Shown: piece after piece, positions 23,263-36,065 of the stretch | Position numbering within the stretch: position 1 is the first letter of the stretch | Layout: the number at the start of each line of letters is the position of its first letter | Assembly (NCBI GenBank): GCA_028023455.1 | Contig: JAQFVV010006426.1 | Location: 1,488,001-1,552,000, forward strand | Reading direction: 5' to 3' | DNA: 64,000 nucleotides | Origin: Epiperipatus broadwayi | Lineage: Eukaryota > Onychophora > Udeonychophora > Euonychophora > Peripatidae | Position numbers and translations under genes: made by a program | The notes under the pieces: model-generated | The model's input: only the letters and a program-made list of their open reading frames with translations | The model's database searches: none | Told to the model about the DNA's origin: nothing

Positions 23263-26200
23263 GTAAGAGAATTTTGTTAATATGCTTGTAATGTTATTGA
23301 ACTTAATCTTATTTTCAATTAATCAAAACTGTATGAGCTCATTTCGTTAATTAGCATTTCTGTGTGTATGTAAACATTGGTATATTTTACATTTTAAACA
23401 TAGTTTCAATGATTTTTATAAAGATACATATTGGAAGTGTTTTTCAGAAATTTGGCCATGTCAATAAACGAACATTTTATACACATTAAAATTGAATGGT
23501 TTTTTTTTACATTTGAATTCAACTTAAAATTTCTATTTTACATAGTTGAATTTAAGTGAAAAAATCTTAGCTAATAATTGCTATGTAATAATTTTTAATT
23601 AATGGACAAAATTAGCAAACGGTGAGTTTTTTGAAGGTAAAAAAATTTTAAACTTCACAATGACAAAATGTATGTGGAACTAAATGTATTAGTTAATCAT
23701 AGTGTATGTATAGTATTGCATTGTTAAGTTTAAAATGTTGAAAAAACATTTTTTTACTTTATTTTAGTATGCTGATGTTACCATTACTTTTACAATTCAT
23801 TTGGTTTTCAGAAATAAATCAGAGGCAAAAAATAAACGTTTTCTAGTTTTTGAATTTGCAGCATCTTTAAATAGATGTTATTCCACAATCAAATGATTTG
23901 CTCCTTTACTAAATCATATTTAATTACATTAAATTATATAAACGAAAAAATAAAAAGCATCATACAGTTTTCACAATTTACAGAAATATTTATTACTACT
24001 TTCATTTATATGCTATGAATTCTTAAATAATTTTTTATTATATTGCCTTGATTGTTTTTTAAAATTAGTCATTTTTATTTTAAACATGTTAAATTAATTA
24101 ATATAAAAAGATATTTTGCAATTTTAAATTTTACTGTATAATCATTTTTAAAAAAAATCTGTTTTTAAACTAAAAAATGATATTTTATTTGTTTTGTTTT
24201 AATAAGTATGTAGGATATACATTTTTAGTTTTTAAATTTGTTTTAATTTTTTGTCAAATTTTTTTTATCAGTTTAATATAATTCTGTTACTAAGGTATCA
24301 ATCAACCACAACACTATAATTTTGTTCTCTATGTAGAAAAAATGAATCATTTTATTATGATAATTTACATCTTTGTCCAAATGTCCCATTTTTTCTTTCT
24401 CCTTTATCAATATTGAAACACAACATATTATTAAATTATATTATGATTCATTAAACAAATAATTCTGCAATTTTATTTAAAAAAATTTCTTGCTTTTATT
24501 CAATATTGGCATAATTATAATGACCAATATTTGATCACAACACATTTAGATAGTAATAAAAAACAATCAAGTGAGAACATCCACATTGGGAGCTTTTTGA
24601 TAAATAACATTATGTATTTTTCAATATATTATACATATAAAATCAATTATGAACTTTATCATAATGGTCTGTACAATTTATTACTTAACCTATGTTGCAC
24701 ATGTCAATTTAATAATCAATTTTTGAATTGTCAACTGATGATATAAATCTCAAATTTCCAAATCAACCTTAGACAGAAAAAATACACTTCTTAACAAGTA
24801 ACAAATCAGTATAAATTTGACTCATATTTAGTTTAAGCAAATTTTTTAGGTTTATTTCAAATTATAAAGAATTGCAAATAAAATTTTCATAATAAAAATA
24901 ATATTAGTTTTTTTTACTTGTTTATATAGTAGTAAATTTAACTACTGATTTTAAAGAGAAAAACAAGAGCTTCAGGAATTATTGCAGAATAATATAAAAT
25001 TCAATGTTTGGCTATTACTGATAATAAATAAATTTTTATTTCTTAAATGTGTAAATGGTAAAATACATATAGATACTTTATCTTTGGTCAAAAATATTTA
25101 AGTTTAATTTTGATGCTAAATTTTTTTGCCTAAAATTGATTCACTGAGACTAATGTACAGTTTAATACTAATCAATTATGCATGATATATCTTAATTATA
25201 TAATGATTTATAAAGTATTTGTAAATTCTATTAAACATTGTTATAGAACAAGGATGGCCAATACATCAACAGTGGTCAATCAGTCAATTGCATGCACTCC
25301 AAAAATTGACCAGGAAGCTCATGTAAACATTGATGAAATATACTGATAAATTCAGAGTTGATTTGAATACATTGAGTAATAAACAATAAAAGTTCAATAT
25401 TATTTTTTTTAAAAAATAGTTAAATTTAATATATCACCTGTTTTTATTGTTGATCTCAAAAATAAATGCAGATTGGATGAAGCTGAAAAGAATTCAATTA
25501 TTTTTGTGTACTTCTAGACCTAAAATTCTTAGAAATATTTAATTGATATCTTCCTGAAGTGAAATAATTTGTCCCGTACAAACAATTTTAATGAACTGAT
25601 TTTAAAACAAAAAATTTATGAACTTTTAAAAAAATTTTATATAGTAATTTAATAGTGGTAATTTAATAAATATTTTATAAATTGATATATACAAATTATT
25701 ATACTAAAGGGAGCTGAGGTAATTTAATAAAAATCATATAAAATGTCTTCAACAGTTTGTATCTTTTAAAAAAATCATTAGCCTGTATTTTTTAAAAACA
25801 TCACTAATATTTTTGAGCATCTAAAAAGCTCTTGTAACAAAACACTAATTTGTAGTACATTCTAAAAAAACCCAAACTCCAAACTGTTATTTTTTCATTC
25901 CTCTTGTTGCTCCAACAAAAGTAATATTTTTTCAATGGTTTCCAGTTAGAAGCCCTGAAAAAATATTGTTGCACTCAAATATAAAATGTCACCCCAACAA
26001 GTCATTGTTTGGCCACCCCTGTTATAGAATCAGCTTAGATTTTAAAAATTTGTTTATAACTTTATGACCCATTTTACCAGGATACTCTTTTCATTATAGT
26101 GAGAAATAAATCACCATTATAGCCAAACATACAGTTCACAATTCTGATATTAATACATTGCATGCTCTCTGATAAAAAATGTTTGAATTTGTTAATTGAC

Positions 26201-29200
26201 AAATTTTAGATGGTTTAAAATATACATTTTGTATTAGAAGAATTGCTTTCTTTTTATTTTGGAAAATGGCACCTTGTTATAAAAATAAGTAAAAAATATT
26301 TTTTTTATAAATATTTTAGTCAAAGGTTATTTTATAAATAAATAAGAAATAAGGCATTTTAAAACAAATAACCAAGAACAAATTTTGTCATAAATGGTAT
26401 ATAAAAAAGTACAGCATTATCTCTGCTGGAAGCACTAATTTATTCTATACCATATCTGCATATAATTCTGGATGTTTGAATACCAATATTCATTTTATTG
26501 TCTTAAAAATAAGCAAATAGGCATACTGATGAGCTATTTATATGACACTACTATTTCATATTTGAAGCCATGATTTTGGATTTTAAAAATAACAGATTGA
26601 TTAAATACCTTAAATTTGCATTTTAATTTAACATGTTTGAATAGGGTAAAACATTACAGTAAACTATGATAACAGCATTTCAAATCATATATTCAATAGT
26701 TCAGAGTAATATTGTATAAAATATAAATATAGGGACACAATGAACACATCTTATTCTTATGAAATAGACCTTGAAAAGATAATAAACTGAATTAAAAACA
26801 AATGACTAATAAAAGAAGAAAATTATATGATAATTATAAAACTGATACAACTGATTTATGTTTTCCAAAAATGAAAGAAAAATCTCACTACAAAATATTT
26901 ATTAGGGTAAAATTACAATTATATGATATAAAAATTACAAATAACATTTATAAAAAATTGACAAAATGTTTGTGCATTTTCAAAAAATTAAGTGTTGAAA
27001 CATATAAAAATGTCCATTGTTCATGGATAGAAATGTTAAAAATCAAAAATTAATTTAAACATTGTATATCATATCATATTGAATGCAGTAATTATTGAAG
27101 TATATAGATGATACTATTAAATTGTGATTTCTTGTACTTGATACAAATGGTAAAAAGTAATATTATTCTTAATATTAACAATATATGTAAGTTTTTATTT
27201 TCTTTCATTATTGTAATTATTTGATATTTTTTATCTTATATATTATTAATATATACATATCTCTAACAGTTTCATAATTTTTTTTACCTTTATTTTCAGC
27301 ACCTCAGCAAGAAAAAGAACAGGAAATCAGTAAAATTAATAAAGAAATTTTAGATTGTCTAGAGAAATATTTGGATCAACTTCCTGGAAAGCTTATGATG
27401 CTATTTTATATTTCTCATTAATATCAAAATTTCTAAATATAAAAAATTATTTCCATCTATATATAAACAAACATCAACTCCGACAATACATAATTTTGTT
27501 TCTTATGAGGGAATTTTAAATAGCCTTGAGTAAATTTAAATATTTTAAACTTTTACGGATATATGAACATTAAGACAAAAATATATTTAGCTTGAAGAAT
27601 GTGGGCACTTTATTTTCGGTTCAACTAGATAAAATTTTCTTTATGTAAAAATAAAAAAAAATAGTTCATAGATAAATATTATTATATCCGTAGGTTAAAA
27701 ATCTACAGGACACTTATACTTTCAAAACTGTCATTATTTTTTCTTTTCAAACAATGAATTTTAAAAAAATTCATTTATTATACCTAATTTTTGCACAAGT
27801 TGACTATATATATAGGCTGCAGAAAGAAGTTTGCTATTAACTGAAAGGAGACCCTTTGATTCCTCCTGAAGGCCTTAAAGGATCAGAGAAAGGCAAATTC
27901 CTAATGTCCACTCCATAGTTCTTCTCGTTGCAGCTGTTATTACTATGTGATTATTCATATTGTATACAAACATGGATGGGCTGCTCACCAACACGCATTA
28001 GCCAGCATGGTGAGTTTATTGGTTTTTTACCTCTGAGTTTAAGAATATTCTTTCCAATATATAAAATCATAACAGACAAAATAATTTATGGCCCTTATTT
28101 CCAGGAGGCTGTAAAGTCACCAATCAAGTCAGCGGTTGGTGGCCAAAGGGGGAGGGTGCTAAGAATCCCCTGATTGTGAACTCAGGCTGCCATTTGATGA
28201 TGACTTTTTATTTAGGTACTTACAATTGCAGATCACTTTCAAGTGAAGGAAGATTTCAAGAGTTAGCAGAAAAACTGTCTTATATTAAATGGGACTTTAT
28301 TGGACTTTGTGAAGTAAAAAGAAGAGGGGAAGAAAGAATTGATTTAAAAAGTAGACATATAATCTACTATAAAGGCACAAATAGTGGAAATACAAGTGGA
28401 GTGGGAGTCATTATAAATAAAAAATGGAAGAATAATATTGTCGAGATTGATGGTGTATTAGACAGAGTGCCAAGATTAGTTTTACAATTTAACAGCAGAT
28501 ACCAAATGTAGATATTTCAGGTTTATGCCCCAACAAGTTCTCATAGTGATGAAGGGGTAGAAGATTTTTATATGGATGTACAAACGGCTTTTGATCAGAG
28601 TAAACAACATTTTAAAATTGTTATGGGAGACTATAATGCTAGAATTGGTAAAGAAATAAAAGATGAAAATGCTGTAGGTAATTTTGGTTATGGTGAAAGA
28701 AATGAGATAGAACTTAGACCTATGGAGTTTGCAGAAAAAGAAAAACATTATATTATGAATTTTTTTTTGAGAAAAATGTTAAAAAGAAATGGACATGAAA
28801 ACATCAAATGAAGGTACAGCAGAATTGGATTATATTTTGACTAACAGAAAATACATATTTCAAGATTGTAATGTTCTTAATAAATTTAACAAAAGTGATC
28901 ATCGATTAGTAAGATGTAAAATACATGTTAATAAAAAACTAGAAAGGCAAAAAGTATTAAGAAAACAATATTTACAATTGATATTCCTAATCTTCAGAAA
29001 TATTCTAACGATTTTAAATTAGAATTTACAAATCGGTTTCAAGTATTAGTTGATTTTGAACATGATTCAGATTTGAATGACATTAATATGAAAATAACTG
29101 ATACACTTTTAAAAACTGCAACAAAGATAGCTGATAGAAAAAAACAGCAATTGACTAATAAAATTTCTACTGAGACTAGAGAATTTATTAAGAAAAGAAA

Positions 29201-32200
29201 AAATATGAGCATATACAACAATGATGCATTAAAAAAGATTGAATATCTGGAATTTTGTAAAATGGTGTGAAAAAGAGTTGATAATGATATAAGAAAGTAT
29301 AATTGTGAACTGGCAAGAAAAGCTATAGAAGAGAATAAAAGTCTCAATAGTGTAGTACAACATTTTGATATTGGTAGGAAAGTTATATCTGCAATAAGAA
29401 AAACAGATGGCATTATTACTAAAAAGAGAAATGACATCATGAAATGTGTAGAAGACTTCTATCAAGAATTATATAGTAATAAAGAACAAGTACCTCCTAT
29501 ACCTATTAAATTTTCTGAATTGCCCAAAATTTTGAATGAGGAAGTGAGACATGCAATTAAATTTATAAAGAGAAGGCTCCAGATAATGATAGAATTATAA
29601 TTGATATAGTTAAAGAAGCAGGTGAAGAAATATAATTTTTTTAGCAAAGTTATATACCAAATGTCTAAATGATAAAGATGTACCAGATGATTGGAAGAAT
29701 GCAGTATTAATATTAATATTTAAAAAAAGATGATAAAGAAGATATTAAAAATTACAGACCTATCAGTCTTTTATCAGTTTTATACAAAATTTTTACTAAG
29801 ATAATTACAACTTGTCTACAAAAAACACTGGATTTCCATCAAGCAAAAGAAGAAGCTGGATTTAAAAGTGGTTTTAGTACAGTAGAATCCAGGTATTGAG
29901 AGAAGTTATAAAAAGGACAAATAAAGATGAGTTGCCATTATGCTTAGGATATATAGATTATGAAAAGGCATTTGATTCTATAAACATTTCTTCAGTGATT
30001 AAAGTATTGGATCATCAAGGTGTAGATCCAGGATATTGTCATATTTTAAAGAATATTTATAAACATGCAACAGCAACAATTAATTTACATAATGATAGTA
30101 GAAAAATCAACGTTGAAAAGGGTGTAAGACAGGGTGACTCCATATTTCCAAAACTTTTTACAGCAGTGCTGTAAAAAGTATTTTGTGAATTAAAATGGGA
30201 AGCTAAAAGACTGAAAGTAAATAAAGATTATTTAAGTCATTTAGATTTTGCAGATGATGTAGTTGTTTTTGCAATGTTGCAGGAGTTATGAGATGAAAGT
30301 AGGAAAGTAGGAGTAAAGATAAATGCTAAAAAGACTAAAGTAATGTTTAATAGATTTTTTCAAAATTTGAAAATAAAGATTGATTATGATGAGTTAGAAG
30401 AAGTTAACAGTTATAAATACATTGGTCAGATTATTAATACAGATGGAAACATAATGGATGAAATTAATCACAGAATTAAACTTGGTTGGAGTGCTTTTGC
30501 AGAAATAACTTGATACTAAAAGGAAATATGCCTATGTGTTTGAAAAGGAAGGTTTTTAATAAATGTGTTTGCCAGTTGTTACTTATGGATCTGAGACTTG
30601 GACACTTAATAGAAGAGTAATACAGAGACTTCAGACCACTCAAAAAAGTATGGAGAGATGCATGTTGCGTGTAATAAGAAGAGATCGAAAACACAATGTA
30701 TGAGTAAGAGAACAAACAGGTGTTACTGACCTCATTAAAAAAATTAAAGGACTGAAGTGGAGTTGTGCTGGGCACATTGCTAGAACAGATAATAATAGAT
30801 GGACAATTGAAAATTTGAACTGGATTTCAAGAGATTGTAAAAGAAACCATGAAGAGACAACATGTGAGATGGATGGGTGAAATAAGAAGGTAAGCATGGG
30901 TGATGTGGGGAAGAGAAGCTAAAAATAGAAAAATATCGATTGAACTTGGAGAGATTTTCATCCTGCCAGGATTGATAATGGTTAATGATGATAATGATAT
31001 ATATAAATCTACTTTTCTATGCCATTTATTTTACATTTGTATTCATGTATTGTTATTTTAAATCCTTTTTAAATATACCATAAAAAATTAAAATGTTGGA
31101 GAAATATGCAATTTTTATTATATTACATTCTATTCATTTTATAATCAGAAACATATCTAAAACAAACAATGTTAAGAATGATATTGTTAATTATACAAAT
31201 AAATCAACTATCAATAAACAATGTTATTAAAATTAAAATAAAATAGTTAAAATATTGGAAATATATGTAATTTTTATTTTATCAATGTGTTATTTCCTAT
31301 ATAATAAGAAATAATATCTAAAGTAAACACTGTTTGGAATTGTATTTTTAATCATATAAATAAAACAATTTACAATGCAAATGTTAATAAAATTGTCTTT
31401 TTCCAGATTATTTAAGAATAATGTTTTGGTCATAATATATTGATATATTTTTATAAAATATAAAATTATTTGTAATTTAATAAAAAACATGAAAACTTAT
31501 GTGTACTTTATGATACCCTTAAACTTACAAACTACATTTAACATACATACTTTCTGAAATTATTATTTGTGACTATGTTATACTGAAATGTGAAATTATT
31601 AACAAATTATAAAAACAGAAACTTTTTTTAATTAACACGTTGCTTATGATAATATTGTTTATTCTCCAACTGACAATTTAATTATGTGTATAATATGAGT
31701 GCTTGATTATTTATTAATACAAATACAATCATACATACTTTACAGTGATTTTTTCTTAGTGTTGACTTCTTTGCTATATAAGCCAACACTCATTAAAACA
31801 CACATGAAAATTTGTTGTACACATTTTAATTTGTTTAAATTAGTAAACAATTTTTATAAAAGTGCATTTTCTATAACTATCTTTATGATTTATTAAAATG
31901 ATAATAGTATCACTTGACTCTGTTATATATGTGCAAAAGCATGTTATTTTTATAGTACAATGTTTCTCCTACTCATAGTATGAAATCTACTTCCGAGGTA
32001 CAACAAAATCTGTCACAAAATATTTTGTAGAACTTAAAACATATGAACACGTTTAAAGGATGTATAATTCATAGCAACTTAAATTTTATATTTTTAATAT
32101 TAGGATAATATTTTTTAAAGTACATGTTCATAAAAAATATTACCAAATTATGTAAAAGCATTTAAGAGATGTTAGAAAGAGTTTACATGACTAATCTTGT

Positions 32201-33750
32201 ACTGAGACTTCAATGATTCTACTTGCAGTTCTGCATCTTATTCTGTTACTCTGGTTTTTTAGTTACAAATTGCTGTACTGAATACATTTAATGTTGTAAT
32301 AAATCATTAAGTATAATAAGTCAATAATATGCCAATATAAATATATAGTGATAAGTTAAAAAGGGTATCTAATTAAAAATCATATAGCAGTGGTGAGTCA
32401 GTTTCCTTCAAATTTATTAGAATTGCTTTCACATTATTACATTGAAACTGATGAACAAATTGCATTGAGATGTTAAAATGATCTAGTAAAGTTTCACATA
32501 TTATTTACTCTGATATCATGATTAATCAAAATTTATTGATGAACTAATTGCATAAATAAAAACGGAAACCATATTTTGCAATGTTATGATATAATGCAAT
32601 AACATGTCAATGTTATCTGTTTTTTTAATAACTGTATAATTGCTATAAGTTAAAGTTTTATTATGTATAAGTATTCATACTTCAGTTCTAAATCAGTTAG
32701 ATGAAAAAATCATTAGAAATCAAATTAAAATGTCCATGCTCAACATTGCTATTAATCCTATAAAAATAAAAATTTAAAATTAAAATGATCAATCTTAAAC
32801 AAATCTGCAATAGACAACTAAAAATAAATAAGTAAAAATTGATTTTGAATTACAAACCAGATTTCATTTTCTTATTGAAACCTTGTCCAGATACTTTTTA
32901 TTCAATAATCACATGACCAAATATTCTATAAAAATTTGAGCCAATGGACATTATTTATATTATAATGCAATAAATAGAAATAGTAAAATACATGGATATA
33001 CATAAAAATAAATAAATATAAAAACATTATATTTCAATTTTTTCCAAATATATAAAACTGGATTTTAAAAAGTTTTTAACTTTATTCATTTTTTTTATAT
33101 ATAAATATTTTAGTAATTATTGTAATATAATATGAATAATGTTTACTGGGTTGAATTATTGTCAAACAGTTGTTTATGCAATTATAAAAAAATATTTTGA
33201 TAAGCTTCCAATAAGATCCAAATATATAACTTGCTGCAGTAAATACATTTTTTTAAAAATTTTTAAGTGTCTACTTTAATTTTGTTTAAAATTGATTATG
33301 TTAAATATTATAAAAAAACAACAAATTACGAACAGACATTTTAAGATATTGTTTTTCATGATATAATTATTAAAAAATTTTTAATATTAAATTTAGTATT
33401 AATGATTTTTGTTACTGAAATAAATATCCATTATTCTTTCATATCTAATCAAATTTTAAATAATATGTTTTTATTTAACATTTTTATTATTGAGAAAAAT
33501 GTTACACGTGAGTCGAAAATTGCTGGTGGAATTTATGCTAGTTATTTATAATTCAAAATATATCTTTATAAAAGTATGTTTAATAGTTTATTGTTAATAC
33601 ATTTTCCAGAATAACTTTGTAGTAATTTTTTCCTTTTCAGATGATATTAAACAAGAAGTTGAAGCACTAAAAGCAATTCAAAATGAACTTACTTCGGAAG
33701 AACTAAATGAAAGATTTCAGGAAATTTGTAAAATTGTATGGCAACAATAA
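23190..33750 (+). CDS. Small secreted protein, three candidate exons, unknown family
   Basis: Likely exons are 23190-23262, 27300-27386 (or shorter) and 33641-33750. Exon 1 encodes a signal peptide: start MATFSF, hydrophobic core VLVLFSFLL, probable cleavage after EVHS. It ends AG|GTAAGA, a strong donor. Exons 2 and 3 follow TTTTCAG acceptors and both enter in phase 1, matching exon 1. The mature chain would be about 65 residues, rich in Glu, Gln and Lys, probably helical, with two cysteines (one in each of exons 2 and 3) that could form one disulfide or a dimer. Three in-frame readings are possible: 89 aa (GA donor at 27387), 70 aa (GT donor at 27330) and 60 aa (exon 2 skipped). A 64-aa form results if exon 2 is terminal. 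I do not recognise the family. The missing canonical donor leaves open that it is a pseudogene. Confidence 0.6.
23263..25248. other. Intron 1, left part; no other feature
   Basis: AT-rich with no credible gene. A TTTTCAG at about 23813 is followed by a short open stretch but no good donor. Confidence 0.5.
25249..26021. mobile_element. Non-autonomous hAT-type DNA transposon, 773 bp
   Basis: Termini are CAAGGATGGCCAA at the left and TTGGCCACCCCTG at the right: 13-bp inverted repeats with two mismatches, of the CAGGGGTGGCCAA type common in animal hAT elements. TTATAGAA is present at 25241-25248 and 26022-26029, a perfect 8-bp target duplication, the hAT hallmark. The interior is AT-rich with short coding-like scraps near 25290-25390 (KFRVDLNTLSNK) that might come from a transposase, but no intact ORF. 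It lies within intron 1 of the secreted-protein gene. Confidence 0.92.
26030..27299. other. Intron 1, right part; no other feature
   Basis: AT-rich. An 83-codon open frame at 26802-27053 has no recognisable content and is probably chance. Ends in a pyrimidine-rich TTTTTTTTACCTTTATTTTC then AG. Confidence 0.5.
27300..27386 (+). CDS. Exon 2, uncertain 3' end
   Basis: Acceptor TATTTTCAG|C. Reads in frame with exon 1 as APQQEKEQEISKINKEIL, then DCLEKYLDQLP, and stays open to a TAA at 27419-27421. The only GT donors before that stop are CA|GTAAAA at 27330 (phase-compatible) and a poor one at 27356. Protein-like sequence continues to 27386, where G|GAAAGC sits in exactly the right phase for exon 3. 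Confidence 0.5.
27815..31000 (+). mobile_element. RTE-like LINE, about 3.2 kb, decayed, in intron 2
   Basis: A single-ORF non-LTR element with endonuclease then reverse transcriptase. It is preceded by a roughly 380-bp less AT-rich leader starting near GGCTGCAGAAAG and ends in GATGATAATGATATATATA-like simple sequence. Length and this type of tail fit the RTE clade. Boundaries are approximate; I could not fix target duplications because both ends meet ATATATATA. It lies in the same orientation as the host gene. Confidence 0.8.
28197..30960 (+). pseudogene. RTE-like endonuclease/reverse transcriptase ORF, broken
   Basis: The endonuclease starts TFYLGTYNCRSLSSEGRFQE and continues with GDYNARIG at 28625-28649, LDYILTNRK and SDHRL (about 28894), the standard AP-endonuclease landmarks. 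Reverse transcriptase shows KNYRPISLLS (about 29748), CLGYIDYEKAFDS at about 29943 (motif A aspartate present), GVRQGDSIFPKLFTA and DFADDVVVF with the catalytic Asp pair at 30253-30258. The C-terminal part includes a YLWI/TYGSETWTL-like block at about 30580 and WAGHIAR-like sequence near 30770. At least five stops and several frameshifts (for example 28511, 28811, 29270, 30174) kill it. Confidence 0.82.
31001..33640. other. Intron 2, right part; no other feature
   Basis: Very AT-rich. No gene, RNA or strong repeat recognised. Ends with TTTTTTCCTTTTCAG before exon 3. Confidence 0.55.
33641..33750 (+). CDS. Exon 3 (C-terminus) of the secreted protein
   Basis: Acceptor TCCTTTTCAG|AT. Enters in phase 1 and reads DIKQEVEALKAIQNELTSEE, then LNERFQEICKIVWQQ and TAA at 33748-33750. 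Charged and helical in character, with one cysteine. Confidence 0.65.
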
Positions 33751-33782
33751 AGATTTATATGCTGAAATATTTAAATAATAAA
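33746..33782 (+). terminator. Poly(A) signals after the last exon
   Basis: AATAAA at 33746-33751 overlaps the stop codon; a second AATAAA at 33777-33782 is better placed for cleavage just downstream. Confidence 0.5.
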
Positions 33783-35277
33783 ACAGTATTTGATTTTTAA
33801 TTACAAAAATATTATACACAAAGTTTACAATTATGATGATATTAAAAATCTTGTTGAATTTAATAGTAACACTGTATTACATTAATATATAAAATATAAC
33901 TTATAGCATACTGACATGTTTGACATTAGGTTGGCACTCATAATTGATAACACAAATGTATCTTGTAGAAACATTTTTTAAAAAGTTTGTAATCATACAA
34001 TATTGTGTACTTTTTGAAAAAATTTGGTTTGTCATTTATTGCTTAATAAATCATATATCTGCAAAACATGTCTCTGATCATTAATACACATTAACACATG
34101 TAATGACATTTACAATTTAAATAGTTAATGATTCTTTAATCAAAAAAGCTCTTTATTTTGAATACTTTGTATAAGACAAAAAAGTATGAAAAAATAAAAA
34201 ATTATCAAGGAAGGAATAATCCTACAATTAATAGCTATAGCATATAATATGAAAAATATTTTTAAATTCTAATGACTTTTGATATCAGAATTGATTAAAA
34301 TTCCATGATCAAAAAGTACTAAATATATTTCATCATTAAGTTTTATTTCAAATTCATTATTATTTTTTATAAAAATCAAAAATTTTTGGTTTTATTCTGT
34401 AGTAAAAAGTTGAATACATGTGAACTATGTTGTCATTAAAATAATTTAGAATTACTTCCTCTTATAGAATTGTGTATTTAGATTCTTTGTAATAGAAAAG
34501 ATGTTGAGTGTTCCTTGAAAAAAACTATATAATAAAATAGTCAAAATGTTGCTGTGTTATTTTATTTTTATAATCGTCATATAAAAACAAGCTTTTAAAA
34601 AGAAGTTACGTGTTTTCATTTATATATATATTGAAAATGATGAGCTATTTTTAAAAAGAAACACTGTGTAGATGATATTTTAACATTCTATATTTCTGAT
34701 AAACAGTAAAAGACATAATAAATCTATTTATTTGATACTTGTTTTCTTTAAATAAATAATTCATAATTTGTATTTTATTTTATTTAATATCATAAATTAA
34801 AAAAATAAAGCAATGTTTTTCCATTTTTAAACAACAAATTAAAAGATTACTGTAATTATTTTAGGTAAGAATAAATCTCTGTAAAACGTATATATTGTCA
34901 TTCATTAAAAATGCTCAGTATACAATATATTTAAAAACTAGTACTGAGTCAATATATTACAATGGGAGATTGACCAAAGATAAAGAAAAGAAATTTAAAA
35001 AACAAAATCGCAGATTACAAAATTATTTCAGCACATAACATTGCCATTTCAGTGTGAAAATGTAAAGCACTATCGAGTTAGTTGCATGACGAAAGTCTAC
35101 GTGTGTGTCTGAATAGTTCTTATAAGGTAATGTTCCACTTATGCCAAACATAGATACAATTTTAGATAAACATAATAACAACGGAGTGAAATATAAACAA
35201 ATCAACCCAATTTATTGTATCTTTATTTTATTTTAAAGTCTCATAATAATTTTAAATATTTTACCTTTACTTTCTAA
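33783..35277. other. Non-coding AT-rich spacer
   Basis: No gene or structured repeat seen. Confidence 0.6.
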
Positions 35278-36052
35278 TTGTTAGATGGAAATTCAAACTC
35301 TGATAGTGCACTATTCTTTTAAATATTATAAATCTCCAATACAGTAATTTTCACTGACCATTCTAAATCGGAGCTTAGTTCTATTGTGTGCCTGATGTTA
35401 TAATCAAATTTTGAATTGGATAAGTATTTAATCTATCGCAGGAGAAAGACAGTGTTTTATTTTTAACCACCCATGATCAAACAAACAGGACTTATATATG
35501 TAAATTCCTTGGTATAAAGTGCAAAAAGTCTTAAAATTATTAGATCAGAAGTCAAACTTTGATAATGCACTGATCTGTCATAATTAGTGAAAGTTGATGT
35601 ATTTATAGAAATGCACTTTAAATTTAAGTGATAGACTTTAGTTTTTAAACCCTCCTTGATGTGTGAGTAAATGTAGATTTATAATATTTAATGTGATAGG
35701 GCTTTGACAGTTTGACTTCTGATCTAACAATTTCAAGATTTTTAGCACATTATAATAATAGATTAAAATTTATAAGTTGTGTTTGTTTGATCATGGGTTG
35801 TTAAAAATGAGACACTGTCTTTTTCCTGTGATAGATTAATTAGATTTGTACAATTCAAAATTTGATTATAATGTCAGGCATGCAATAAACTCAAGCCCTG
35901 ATTTAACATTGTCAGTAAAAGTTGGTGCATTTAAGAGATTCACTTAAGTTTTTTAAACTCTTACTGACATGTGAGTGTGTGGAGATTTATAATATTTAAA
36001 GTAATAGCACAATATTGGTGTTTGACTTTTGATCTAACAATTTCAAGATTTT
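35278..36052. mobile_element. Composite fold-back element with internal direct copies
   Basis: Outer ends are inverted: TTGTTAGATGGAAATTCAAAC at the left and GTTTGACTTTTGATCTAAC at the right. Inverted pairs run inward: AAATATTATAAATCTCC with its complement near 35983, CCTGATGTTATAATCAAATT with its complement near 35865, and CCCATGATCAAACAAACA with its complement near 35785. A second pair of terminal-like blocks (ATTAGATCAGAAGTCAAAC at about 35540, GTTTGACTTCTGATCTAAC at about 35710) lies inside. The stretch 35580-35760 is also a direct, diverged copy of 35905-36060. No ORF. Best read as a MITE inserted in, or duplicated within, a related MITE. Confidence 0.75.
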
Positions 36053-36065
36053 CAGTGCTTTATAA

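Noticed and set aside
23809-23850. Additional exon after TTTTCAG in intron 1
   Set aside because: Only about nine open codons, then a stop, and no good donor; not needed to keep the reading frame.
26802-27053. 83-codon frame just upstream of exon 2
   Set aside because: Composition is what AT-rich chance frames give (Lys, Asn, Ile, Tyr); it lies inside a well-defined intron and does not join either exon.
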